From Phytoseiulus persimilis (lineage: Eukaryota > Arthropoda > Arachnida > Mesostigmata > Phytoseiidae): 64,000 nt of DNA. Both the position numbers and the translations under genes were made by a program. The notes below the pieces were generated by a model that saw nothing but the letters and a program-made list of their open reading frames with translations, was not told the origin of the DNA and ran no database searches. Each line of letters begins with the position of its first letter. Position 1 is the stretch's first letter. Shown in pieces: positions 32,038-42,717 of this stretch. The stretch lies in the NCBI GenBank assembly GCA_037576195.1, contig CM075103.1, positions 23,870,001 to 23,934,000 of the forward strand, given 5' to 3'.

Positions 32038-32461
32038 CTATGGCAGCTGCCCGGGTGAGTGTCGAAAGAATCACCACAGCTGTTTGATAGAGCTTGGTGG
32101 ACAGGACAGCTTCAATTACGAATGCATGGAGTCGGAGTACGAATGCGAAAGGCATGCCAACGATATGGCAGCGTGCGTGAATGAGGACAGACCAACGGTG
32201 GCGGGTTTGGAAGCATGGAAGATATTCAAGAAACACAGACCATCGCCACCGGAACCAGGACCACAGCCTTTGCCTGAAGGCTTGTGCCTAGCTTGGAAAA
32301 TTTCAAGTATGATTCAATGTGGACTGACGTTAATAATATTAATATCCTACTGTATACGAAGGATCATACTACACATCAAGAACAGAAGGTATGACCGAAT
32401 TCCAAGCCCTGATCCGAACAACCCCTACAGAGAGACAGTACAAGATGTCCTAGAGAACTAG
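31973..32461 (+). CDS. Overlapping third ORF of the Copia element: secreted/membrane protein
   Basis: 162 residues, ATG at 31973, overlapping the last 65 nt of pol in another frame. The N-terminus looks like a signal peptide (MKGQLFLTTIAMAIGL). Next is a Cys-rich ectodomain with about ten cysteines (CPGECRKNHHSC, CMESEYECERH), a Pro-rich stalk, one hydrophobic segment near residues 112-134 (QCGLTLIILISYCIRRIIL) and a short basic tail. This layout suits a small type I membrane protein. Some retroelements carry envelope-like ORFs after pol, but I see no fusion peptide or family match, so envelope function is only a guess. Confidence 0.65.
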   Translation: MKGQLFLTTIAMAIGLSREYFDYGSCPGECRKNHHSCLIELGGQDSFNYECMESEYECERHANDMAACVNEDRPTVAGLEAWKIFKKHRPSPPEPGPQPLPEGLCLAWKISSMIQCGLTLIILISYCIRRIILHIKNRRYDRIPSPDPNNPYRETVQDVLEN

Positions 32462-32594
32462 TTGGACAAACCTATATACATAGACCGCACAGATAACAGT
32501 AAAGCATATCAACTCATATGAATGAAACATTCTCAACGCTTAACGCATGAAAAACTCAAAACACAAATAGCCGAGAGAAGAAGCATACGAATGA

Positions 32595-32600
32595 TTTATT
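32595..32600 (-). terminator. Possible polyadenylation signal for the minus-strand gene
   Basis: AATAAA on the minus strand, about 95 bp beyond the stop of the frame ending at 32697. Confidence 0.4.
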
Positions 32601-32696
32601 TGCCGAATCAAAACTAAAGCACTAATGGGACAAACAAAAAAAAAAGGAAAAGAAAAAGGTGAAGGGAAAGCATAAATAGTAAACGACGAAAGAAAA

Positions 32697-34494
32697 CTAC
32701 TGAAATGTTAGATACCAGTCGAAAGTTTCACACCCGCATTGATCGTGATACTTCCCGACCAAAAGATGCACTGTGTACGTGAAGGCGGGATGGGCAACGA
32801 GTGTGCTAATTCCCTGGTCCTGGCTTGGCTGTCGAATCAAGCACGAGCGTCCTAACTGTGACGAACAGATGTCGACCTTCGTGGCCATTCGACAGTTCAA
32901 GTCCGAAAATTTGAAGATTCGTCTCTGGTGAAAATCCACCAGCGGGACTGCGGAGGTCGGCCAGAACGTAGGTAGAACCTGTGTCCCCTCTGTAGTGGGG
33001 ACCTGTGGTTTCTCCACTGTGGTTCCTCTGGTTACGGTTGAGTGATCCGGGGGAGGTGTCGTCTGCATGAGACGCGGCTCTTTATCCGTCGATTTGTCTG
33101 TTAAATTGATGGATAAAATTGCCAATACATTGATACAAAAGTCGAATAACGGACAGGACGAATGAGCCCACGGAAGTCAACTCACCGAGACTGGCTCGAA
33201 GCAAGGCCAGTGAAAAAAGAAGAAGAAGGAACAGCAGAAGGCTGGCAACGCACCACTTCATGACGATTTCGCGCCTGGACTCCGAAAAATCAGTCAAAGG
33301 AAAACTGTCACACAGTGAAAGAGGTGGAGCACTCGGAGCGTACGGATTTATGAACAACTCCACGTCCTCGAGATGATCTACTCCCAATGACCCTTGGGGT
33401 AGCGAAGGGTCGCCACCAGACAACAGAACCTGTTGCGGGTGTGACACCAGGGATGACCCGGCAAAATCAGATGTAGATCCGCGTACCGATGAATAACAAT
33501 TGGGACCTCGTCCAGAGCCAACTGATGAATAAGCGCTTGATGCTCCACGAGGAACTCGCCGTAAATGTGCGGATCGTTCCCCTGAACGAACTGGCAGATC
33601 CGAATCAATGGTTCCGGCGGTACTGTCCGAAGGAATACAATGGAGGTTAAGAAACGATATGTCCGACGCGACTCATCTCTAAATCAACGTGAATGTCTCT
33701 TGAGCACTTCAATGCGGGACCTCATCTCAAGATATTGCGTAATATGTGGACTTACTGAAAAGACTCTTGCCCGCAACTCGAAGCCGATGAAGATCTGTTT
33801 CCCCGCGAAGAAGAGGAATGAGAGTCAGCAGGGACCTCTGGTTCAACGATTCGAATTCTTGCAACGGGCCGAGATTTCGCCTGCTGACCCCACAGAAATG
33901 TGCAGACAGCTGCTCGGTCGGCCCCTGTGTCACCGAGGGAAGACGGATACGTTTCTCTGCCGACTGGTGTGAGGACGGACTTGGCGGTCGCTTTGACTGC
34001 CCCGGAGTCCCCTCTTGCTCCAGGTTGGATGTGCACAACTGGCACGGACTCGGAGGATCCGGGAAGGGTTCCCGGAACAGACCCGGCTCGTTGAGCACCG
34101 AGTTGGACGGATCGATGTCGAAGTTCTGATTCTCGTCCAGGCACAGTAGACTCGGGTCTACACTGTGAAAGTCACTGATGAGTTCAGCCCTGAGGGTTGG
34201 TGCAGGCTTTGTCGGCGTCTCAAAAGATTCCACGGCCGTATTGAGGTAACAGGCCGGGAAAACGACAAGGGGGACCCGATCGATCAATTTGTCAATCGGA
34301 TGACCCAGGTACGAACTCGCACGTACCTTGTGATGTTCCTTGCCTGACTTGCGATGGACAACTTTGGATGAGTCCGCCAGTTTGTCAGCTTTGTGAGCAC
34401 AGGGACCGACCAGAGAGCACTTGAACTCGAGTGGAAAATCGTACCCATATATATACGGAAAATTGGAGGCCACCGTCGATGTATCAACATGTTT
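32697..34494 (-). CDS. Candidate multi-exon gene of unknown function, antisense to the Copia element
   Basis: Three long minus-strand frames are joined by two candidate introns that both preserve phase. Exon 33756-34494 (acceptor TGTAG) is followed by intron 33623-33755 (GTAAGT...GGACAG). The next exon is 33186-33622, then intron 33098-33185 (GTGAGT...TTAACAG), then exon 32697-33097. The first exon starts with a C/H-containing segment (FKCSLVGPCAHKADKL) and is Pro/Ser-rich later. The middle exon carries a strong hydrophobic stretch (SLLLFLLLLFSLALL). The last is Thr/Pro-rich, then Cys-containing. Problem: the middle exon needs a change of frame, from the one entering at 33622 (closed at 33378) to the one leaving at 33186. 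So there is an unseen intron, a frameshift, or two genes. The start codon is not identified. Confidence 0.4.
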
Positions 34495-34508
34495 CTACAG
34501 TGTTAATC

Positions 34509-35000
34509 ATAAAACACATGACCACCTCGTAATGTTAAACGATGTCAAGATCATGAAGAAACAACATGTCCATGTTGTGACTAATAAAACCCAACGACCA
34601 ATAAAATAAGTGTGAGAGAAGAACCACCTGACAATGTAACGAGCATCAGAAACCACCGCATGCAATGTTAAAACTCTGCAGTATTGCACATGCCCGGACA
34701 GGCATAATTTGTCTCCTGAGGAAAAACGAAATACATCTTAGAGGCTCAGAGGGCACAAAAGTAAGATGTTTACTCGGACCCATGTGTCAAACCATAATGG
34801 AACAGATTGAAACAATGTATCAATCTTTCAACGACTAACAGATGGACGAATTTATAGGCGCTAACCATCACCGACATTGAAAAGAACCTTGTAACTGCCT
34901 CATGACATGATGTGTCTTTGGAGAGATGGATAATAGCGTGTTCGGAAGAAGTCATGAAACACGGAAAGAACATTGACGCGCTCTGGCGAATGGAGGGGTG
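34509..35000. other. AT-rich unassigned stretch
   Basis: No gene. Contains the perfect inverted repeat CAACATG-TC-CATGTTG at 34562-34577. It ends with TGGAGGGGTG, a scrap of the 45-bp unit, just before the LTR-like element. Confidence 0.4.
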
Positions 35001-35233
35001 TGTTGAGAAATTAGGATTCCCTCAGCACGCATCCCTGTTCAGGTTTGGATGAGGCCACATCAGAGGCCTCACGACATGCGTAGGTACGGGTGAAGTCGAC
35101 CGACTTCACCCTTGCCACATCAGTACATCAGGACTATATAAGGCAACCATTCGGACAGAATAAGCACCGAGACAGTAACCGATACGGTATCCGTTGTATT
35201 TACTTGGTGGAACGAATCTGTGAACTCCCAACA
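35001..35233 (-). mobile_element. Solo LTR-like element, 233 bp, reverse orientation
   Basis: Inverse of 22527-22759 with only a few substitutions, the same TGTTG/CAACA ends, TATATAAG box and GGGTGAAGTCG/CGACTTCACCC palindrome (about 35089-35112). Minisatellite text lies on both sides: a short remnant to the left and a full array from 35234. It therefore appears to have inserted into an array. Confidence 0.75.
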
Positions 35234-35722
35234 GAAAGTTATGGCCAGATTGGTCTCGGAATCACCCCTCCAGAGTTGGAAAGTTATGGCCAGATTGGTC
35301 TCGGAATTACCCCTCCAGAGTTGAAAAGTAATGCTCAGATTGGTCTCGGAACCACCCCTCCATAGTTGGAAAGTTATGGCCAGATTGGTCTCGGAATCAC
35401 CCCTCCAGAGTTGGAAAGTTATGGCCAGATTGGTCTCGGAACCACCCCTCCAGAGTTGGAAAGTTATGGCCAGATTGGTCTCAGAATCACCCCTCCAGAG
35501 TTGAAAAGTAATGCTCAGATTGGTCTCGGAACCACCCCTCCAGAGTTGGAAAGTTATGGCCAGATTGGTCTCGGAATTACCCCTCCAGAGTTGAAAAGTA
35601 ATCGTCAGATTGGTCCCGAAATGACCCCTCCAGAGTTGGGAAAGTAATGGCCAGATTGGTCTCGGAATCACTCCTCCAGAGTTGGGAAGTAATGGCCAGA
35701 TTGGTCTCAGAATCACCCCTCG
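35234..35722 (+). repeat. 45-bp minisatellite array, about 11 units, plus orientation
   Basis: Same unit as at 12856, mostly the AGTTATGGCCAGATTGG and AGTAATGCTCAGATTGG variants, ending at CACCCCTCGTCTG. One unit has a TAG (near 35363), showing there is no selection for an open frame. Confidence 0.95.
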
Positions 35723-36964
35723 TCTGTTAGACTAAGAGATGTCTGTTAGATTTCGCAACAATCACTTGAATGAAGACATCTGCGAGGAACCTTCCAACAT
35801 GAAATTTGTTCTGTGGGAGCTGTGCTTCCATTTCCTGGAGCTCGTGTCTCAACATAGAGTGAATGTAGAGCAGTTCGAGAGCGGTAGAGAGGGTCATCGC
35901 GAACGAAACCTCATCTCGAACGTCTGACGGACTTCAGCGGGCGTCTCATGTTCAAGTCGGCCCTAAATACCTACACATCCGAGAGTTTGTCGTGGAAACC
36001 CTGCATCGCGACTGACATTCTTTCAGGTAGGGCTTCCAACCCCTGATAACGAGGATTCCGTCCCGTCTGAACAGCAGTTTCTGTCCGGGCTTCACGGATG
36101 CCAACGCAGGCCTATAGGAGCGCCGGCGGAAGCCGATGGCTCGCCTTTCGCCCCCAACATGCCACCCACATAACCCTTCCGCCGCTCGGATATCTCAAAC
36201 ATCGAGGAGATGAGGAGTATCCGAGCCGTGAAATTTCGAACGAGGACATTCCTGCCTCCTAAGCTGTCACAGGAATTGCTTTTCAAGAGAGGGGCATTTC
36301 GCATTCCAGGTTTCGCATGTATACCACGAAGGGGAACACAAGGGGACTGTGCTCCCGGCGATCGGAAGTATCGCTCTTGTGCGAAGTGCTCACGGAAAGC
36401 GATTCTCGAGAAGGCCGAGGGACCCAACATTCTTCCTCCCACCCGCGCGAGTTAACCCTGATCTCAGATCTGGCACCGCATCATGGGAAGTACTGCATTC
36501 ATGTGTGGATCTCGCGTGCCAGTTTCTTGTTACGCTTCGGGAGCCAAACTATCGACGTGATGAGAATCAGCTTCAGATGCGTGTCAGTGGGCAACCCAGA
36601 AATCTCCTGATAACAGTCGAGCTTGTGAGTCCCCCTCCTCGAGGATCGCGGCACGAATTTCCCAGTGGATCAGATGCCCTCCTATCATCCACGCTCCCTC
36701 ATTATCGAAAGCATACGTGATTAGCGCCGAACAACAGCTGTGGTCGACAGCTACCGGCTCAGCACTGACTTGGAAAACGTTGGGCTCGTAGGTTTCCAGC
36801 GGCCTTCGTAGGAGGTTTTGACTCTGTTCCTCGAATCCCGGACCTCTGGAAATCCAGATCCTAGAGGTGATTTACGCGGGGATCCCGCTCTGTTAGGATC
36901 TGTTTATTAGTCAGATGATTGGGTCTCAGGTACTGACATCTGTTAAGCTTCCTGGCGACCCATA
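35723..36964. other. Stretch with decayed minus-strand coding fragments
   Basis: Minus-strand pieces such as NEGAWMIGGHLIHWEIRAAI (about 36630-36700) and LKLILITSIVWLPKRNKK (about 36510-36590) look protein-like but lie in different frames. They may be the downstream part of the broken gene at 36965-38762. No complete gene. Confidence 0.35.
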
Positions 36965-38762
36965 ATCAGGGGCTTGCCACCCACTCATCGTGTGCGCAAG
37001 AGAAACGTCGGTCCTTCCGACCATACCGACCCTCTTTGAGCTCGTCTCGAAGTTCCTCCGTGAATCAGTCCGAATCATCGACAATGATTCGACCCATACT
37101 ATCCAAGCACGATACCAGGTGTGGCCCCACTTTCTCTTTCAGGTATTCTCGCAAGCCCGCTGCGAAATACCAGTACAGAGTTCGCCTTGCTTTCTCTTTT
37201 ACATCGGGCCAATCGTATACGGTCAGCCCAGTGCATATGAAACGCTTTTCCCCATCGTTCAGGATCGGCTGAGAATAGACTAACATGAGGCATACCATCA
37301 GAGAGACGCTGCAGCTCCGCTGAACATTTCCCGTCGACCGACGCGCTGAAGAGACCTACAAAGATGCGATTCACTGTTGTCCATGGTTGCTCTCGATCGT
37401 GTCGCTGAGACACACTGATGTCGAGAGTGAACTCCACTGACACCATGTAGCACTGGAGGTATCGGGGAGCCCCCCACTTCCACATAGGCTTCTTATGCCA
37501 GTGCAGGCCCGTCCAACCGTAGAATTCACACCGATCGATTGTGTAGTTACCAGCCGTTTTCAGGTAGTCGCCTAGAACCGGATTCCTCTATGAGCGTCGG
37601 ATGCAATCGATCCTAATGCCCGTACCCGGACGACTCCCGTACCTTTGAGTTTCAGGTTGAATTGATGGGTCTTGTTCGGGGGCACCGTAAACCCAAGAGT
37701 GAAGGTGCGGAGGCCATACATTTCTAAATCGTGTCCAGTGAACCTCACGCGGTGCTCTGTGCCTAGGTCTTTGATCTCGATGCGACATCTGTCAAGTCGC
37801 TTGTGGAAGTCCTTGAAAGTCTCTGGAACGCAGATTCGTTTAGATTATTGGCGCAACCGAGTTCCTGGTCCCCCAGGCCGTGACCTGGACTGAATGTGTT
37901 CCAAGCTCGCGTCAAGAACCTGAACGGACACCAAGCCTGTCAAGACGCTCATCTGTTGGTGATGGCCTGCTGGATATCACAAGGGCATGGCACGACCTCA
38001 TGGTGCCATCTGGAGTTGAGACCCATGCGGTCGGGTACTTTTCTACGGACTTCTTGAGAGAGCTGTCGCCAAGAGTTTCCGCCTCGTTGAGCCGCCAACT
38101 GCAGTTATCAACTTCAACTTCTCAGCTGTCGTTTATGGGGCTCATGTGCTGAGCTCGACCCCAGATCCCACCGTGAGTTTGTGCCATTCCCTCGTCAGCT
38201 TGCCCGGAATATTTTCAGGGCATTTCAAGCTGAATCGAGTGAATTGTGAATGCGGTTTCAGACTTCTGGGAATCACGTGGACAAACCGAGAGAAATCCCT
38301 GGATGAAGAACTGCTGGAGTCGTCGACTTGGGAATCCCTGAAAGGACGAGGATTGGGATTCTCTGCTTCGAGCGAAAGGAAGCCTAGAATTATCTCCAGG
38401 AAACATAGGTATCATGATGAGCCCGAACGGCTGGCTTGAGTGGACGCGCTTAGGATGGAGGAGGCGGTCTTACTTTTTGGAGTAGGAACCGGAGTCAGAA
38501 ACAGGAACAGCGCGGGAACCGACATCAGAACGAGGACACCTGCCAAATAGCCGGGTTTTCTTCCAGCCTCTTGGAATAAGGTTGTGAGCGAAAGTTTCCG
38601 GCAACAGGTCAACATCGTTGTCGATATGTTAGGCTGATGACCGCATTTTGAAATATGAGGTGAAGGACGATTATTCGAAGGACAAGAGCTGTGATTCCAT
38701 GTCCCGGTTGGCTTCTGTGTCAGCATCCTCCCCAGAAACGATCCAGTCTGAAAACTCGGCAT
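36965..38762 (-). pseudogene. Broken membrane-protein-like gene
   Basis: Consecutive minus-strand segments look like one protein in shifting frames. 38412-38762 has one hydrophobic segment (GYLAGVLVLMSVPALFLFLT), as in a single-pass membrane protein. Then 38142-38414 (FVHVIPRSLKPHSQFTRF), 37912-38127 (KKSVEKYPTAWVSTPDGTMR), 37572-37846 (KDFHKRLDRCRIEIKDLG), 37290-37572 (WTGLHWHKKPMWKWGAPRY) and 37060-37298 (RRTLYWYFAAGLREYLKEKV). An in-frame TGA near 37061 is followed by more coding-like sequence (FTEELRDELKEGRYGRKDRR). Some frame changes might be short introns, but the ones I tried did not keep phase. Family unknown. Confidence 0.4.
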
Positions 38763-40714
38763 TCTTTCTCTTCACAACAAAAAATCGTGACTCAATATTT
38801 GAAATTTCCCGGATAGATCGTTTTATTCGGTTTCCTATCGGGTTTGCTGCCGCGAAGCCACCCAAGTTTCCTGGTGACTCGAGCGACCCTGGCTCGAAGG
38901 AATCAGGATGCCATGTGGGCTGTGTACGCAAGAGAAGCGGAACTCGCGCGAGCTTCGATCCGAAGGCTTCTTTTCACCACGTGACACCCCATCCCAGCGG
39001 CAAACTATTGGTGCTCTTCTGGCCTGACGAGTTTCGTTGTCTCCTGAAAGTGAGCACTCCTCACTGCATGCAATGATGGGAAGTCCTCAACAGCATTTTT
39101 GGCGCAGATCGTAGGAAACGCTTCCAGCCAACGAGATGGTCGTGAAGAGGAACGTTACAAAGTCAAGGACCGCCCCGGGCACCACCTGACCGAGCAGCAT
39201 CCCACGCACCTGCACGATCAGCGGCCAATACTAACCAGCAGAGAGTGCTCGCCCCCGCGTATGGGGTGTCTGACATATAACGAGATGTATCGACAAGAAA
39301 TGATTAATAAACCAAGCAGTCAATCAACCAGCATCGGGGGTTCCGTTCCTAGTTTCCCGCTGCAGGTCCTGAAGATCAACAAGAAATATAATGTCAACAA
39401 CGACTTCCCGAGCCCGTCATTTCCCTCCGCCTTTCCCTGACCGTAGCCAAAAGTACGGCAAGCTGTGGGAGGAGCTTCAGAATTTATGAAGCCGTATCTT
39501 CGCTCCACTCTGAGCCAATTCCGACTCTCGAAGCTGGCGGTCCTGTCCGTTTCCTTTCTGGAGCAAATCAGCATATTCGATGTTTACTTTCAAGTGATTA
39601 TTTCCGGTTTTTTTGAAGCGATTTTTTCCTCTCCGCAGCAATGTTATCCTGAGAGCCGATCGAACCGCAAACGAGCGTTTCTTGTAGGCCTTATCGCTGC
39701 TTACAGTTTGCTTACAGCCACCACGAACGTTCTGCGGAGCCCGAAGCCAGTGATATATCTCGTGACAGCGGCGTCATCCCCATTCGTTTCGAAATGGACT
39801 CGTTCATTAAATCGCTTCCTATCTCTCGGAATCGAAGCATCCCATTTAGGTACGAAGAAGTCACGAAGCTGCGGCCTCTGTGTTCAATCATCTGACCTCG
39901 TTCTTGTCTGCGCGAGGCAGAGTCCCTCGTTCCACAACTGCGTTGACCAGGTCTGAGGATATGGAATCGTAAAGAAGTTCGCGCTGTGGGTCTCGCTTCC
40001 AATCCTCAATGAAATCTCATTCTTCAAGGGTTTGCAACCACGCCAACAACGGGCAAGTTGCGCGGTCATCTATCTGCCGAGGAGTCTCTGATTTCCATCG
40101 AGAGAAAGTTGAAGTGAGAGCCGCATCCATTTGAGCCGAATCTCGGGGTTTTTGTCTCTGCGAGGTCATTCTGCTCAAAATCTGTCCGTCTGTCTGATTG
40201 ATGTCTGATCTCCTTGGCTAGCGAGGCAACCAAGCGTTGTTCGTCGATGCGTTCTTCCATTCATTCATCCATAGATTGTTTGATCGAAGGTGATTGATGA
40301 AATTGCCCAAACCCCCAAGCTCTAGCGATGAGCATCCTCCCACAGGCCCTGTTCATCCTGGTCAATGAGCTCACTTGAGAGCCGCTAGTGAGGCTGGCGG
40401 TAATCCACCAAAATAGATGCGAAAACGACATCTAGATATCTCGACGAGCGACTGGTGAGATTTAAGGAGAAGCTCAGGTCCTAGGGCATCGATTCCATGG
40501 GTTCAAAGGGCTCGTAGGATGTGGCCTTCATGATCCCACGGAGAAATGCTCTCGTTCTAGACGAGGGGTATCTTATCTACACTCGATTATGTACTATGCA
40601 ACACATCCACACTCGGGGATGTGATCGACATACACATAGACGAGGACAAAGAAATCCTCGATTCGAGTGACCTCAACCTCATAACCTTACAGCGGGGTAT
40701 GGGAATGGTATAGG
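38763..40714. other. Unassigned stretch
   Basis: No supported gene. Open frames such as 39465-39956 (+) have no recognisable motif and mixed composition. Confidence 0.35.
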
Positions 40715-42022
40715 GTGGAGGCAAAATCCAATCAGGGAAAACACGAGTGGAATTGGAGACTCAGATTCGACCGAAGAGATCGACAACATAATGTGTTGCT
40801 GAGACCACGATACGGACGGCTCAAGAGGCAGTTCGTACCAAAGTCAATCGGTTGTTACGTATCAGAGATCGAAGAATATACGAACGAATTCAACAAGAGG
40901 GAGTCTATGCACATACCGGACCATGACGGTATCCGGCGTCCTGTATGGAGTATTCACCAGAATATCGAGAAGACATATACAGACATGGGCTGAGGGAACC
41001 GACCAGCTGTCAGAGATGCAGAATGGGTTCAGAAGAAATCGACGAGGTGAGTATAACATGTTCATCCTGACATCGGCGAAAGAAACTGCAAGAGACCAGA
41101 AGAAGGGTCTCTTATGCGTATTTCTCGATGCCACCGAAGCATACGATCGAATCGATCGGTCCCAGCTATGGCAAACCCCAGAGGGAAGGGGAATGAGCTC
41201 GGCTCTCATTGAGCGCATCCGACACCTGTACGAAGTAACCTTCATCTTCATAAAACTCACCTCATCGAAGTCAGACAAAGGGATGCGGGAAGGTGCGCCA
41301 TGGGCATACCACACTCCAGAGTATCAAAAGAGTTTATTGAGGGAGAACTAGGTTGGCCCTCCTCCGATGCCATGGAGACCATCAGCGAAATCATGTGTTA
41401 GGTAAATCAAAAAGTTCGTCGGCATTTCGAGAGAGTGGAACAGATGGATTCATCCAGAGGGCCCAGAATGGTACTCACGGCAACTGAGGTGACGAACACA
41501 AAAGTGAAGGCAACGGAGAGACTCAAAAGTTGGGAAACCCAAGATGGCCTTGAAGAACTCAGACTGACCAGAAATACACCAGGCAAACCAATATGGAATA
41601 TGTTCCGCAAAGAACTCAAAACGAGGTTGCGGGATGAGCTGGACATCATATGGAGTCCAGATCCACATTAACTGTTTATCGACAAATCGAAGAGACTCGA
41701 GGTCTCGAGAAGGAACTATACGATAACTCTCGGGGCAGCCGGCTGCTGGCGCTAGCCGGGATCCTTCCATGGCTATGAAATGCGCTCAATGTGGAGCCCC
41801 GGAAACCGACAAACATGTCATTCTGGAATGTGATGAAGGAAAATACTCTCAGACGGAATTCCCGCACCGACTAGGACTACCCTGATTCAACAGCGAGGAA
41901 CCTGGGAATTGCGATGGACATCCTCAGGCGATGGGAGAACAACGAAATATGATCTATGAACGCAATACGATTCACCCCTGAAATGATGGGGAACATATGT
42001 GCATATGTATGATCCAATAAAA
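40715..42022 (+). mobile_element. LINE remnant with 3' end and simple-repeat tail
   Basis: Decayed ORF2: RT motifs QNGFRRNRRGEYNMFIL, CVFLDATEAYDRIDRSQLW and IRHLYEVTFIFIKL (about 41020-41250), then REGAP. A C-terminal region follows (PIWNMFRKELKTRLRDELD, about 41590) and a zinc knuckle CAQCGAPETDKHVILEC (about 41776). Multiple frameshifts and a large deletion after REGAP, so the YxDD region is missing. The 3' end is GATCCAATAAAAATCAAATCAAATCAA at 42001-42027, i.e. a GATCCAATAAA terminus plus an (AATCA)n tail. Confidence 0.85.
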
Positions 42023-42407
42023 ATCAAATCAAATCAATGATGGGAGTCGCATTGTGCAGATCCGCATCCGTGACTCTATGAGCGCAGCTCATATTGATGT
42101 CCGATTGCACTGCAAAAGGCGCAGACTTTCTCGTTCCTCCTCCGGGATTCGAACCACAATGGCGATTTTAGAGCATGGTAAAGTAGACTTTTCATAATTT
42201 TTCGAGCCCCAACTTCGGAAATTCACACTTCTGTGCTCTTGATTTCGATTCTTTCACAAAATCGTCCGTAGTTCACTAAGGAAACCGATTTGGATGATGC
42301 TGTCTGCCTCCATTCAAAAGGGAGGTCCCTGAGCGGGCAATTGGCAGGGATGAGGCTTCATTTTGGGCATCCGAAAACTCGTGGGTTTCTGTCCAACATG
42401 TCGCGGT
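42023..42407. other. Unassigned stretch
   Basis: No gene. On the minus strand near 42140-42160 a B-box-like GGTTCGAATCC occurs, but the rest does not fold as a tRNA. Confidence 0.35.
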
Positions 42408-42717
42408 GTAGGGTAAAAGTACCAGTTATGGGCCACACGTCCCGGAACCTAGAGAGGTGACCACTTTTTTCAAAGTGGAGGTAATCACTCTGATTGAGGA
42501 AGATGGGAGGGAGGAAATCATCAGATCGTTCCACGATTCACCTCGTCACGAAGGAGAGGCGCTTCCTCCCCACGAAAAGCCTCCGGTTGGAGAAGTACTT
42601 TGATATCCGGCGATGGACCATTGCTGGTCAGTATTCGGCCCATAACTAGTGGGTGGCCCAAAACTGGTAAGTGGCCCATAACTGGTAAGTGGCCCATAAC
42701 TGGTACTTTTACCCTAC
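42408..42717. mobile_element. 310-bp MITE with perfect 29-bp terminal inverted repeats
   Basis: 42408-42436 (GTAGGGTAAAAGTACCAGTT + ATGGGCCAC) is the exact inverse of 42689-42717. Next to the right end an 18-bp unit (GGCCCATAACTGGTAAGT) repeats about three times, so the terminal sequence has been amplified inward. No coding capacity. Target duplication is not obvious, so the superfamily is not assigned. Confidence 0.85.

Larger units (their letters stand above)
27226..32670 (+). mobile_element. Ty1/Copia retrotransposon with extra membrane-protein ORF
   Basis: Order: leader, gag, protease, integrase, reverse transcriptase, RNase H, then a third overlapping ORF and a purine-rich tract (AAAAAAAAAAGGAAAAG ... 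GAAGGGAAAG, about 32635-32670). I could not find a matching LTR pair, so the 5' edge was probably replaced by TE-X copy 3 and the 3' edge is undefined. One frameshift lies between gag and pol frames. Confidence 0.85.

Noticed and set aside
39465..39956. 163-codon plus-strand frame
   Set aside because: No recognisable domain, competing open frame on the other strand, and no splice or polyadenylation context.
42140..42165. tRNA gene on the minus strand (GGTTCGAATCC)
   Set aside because: Only a T-arm-like box is present. No cloverleaf with matching acceptor stem and anticodon arm could be drawn.
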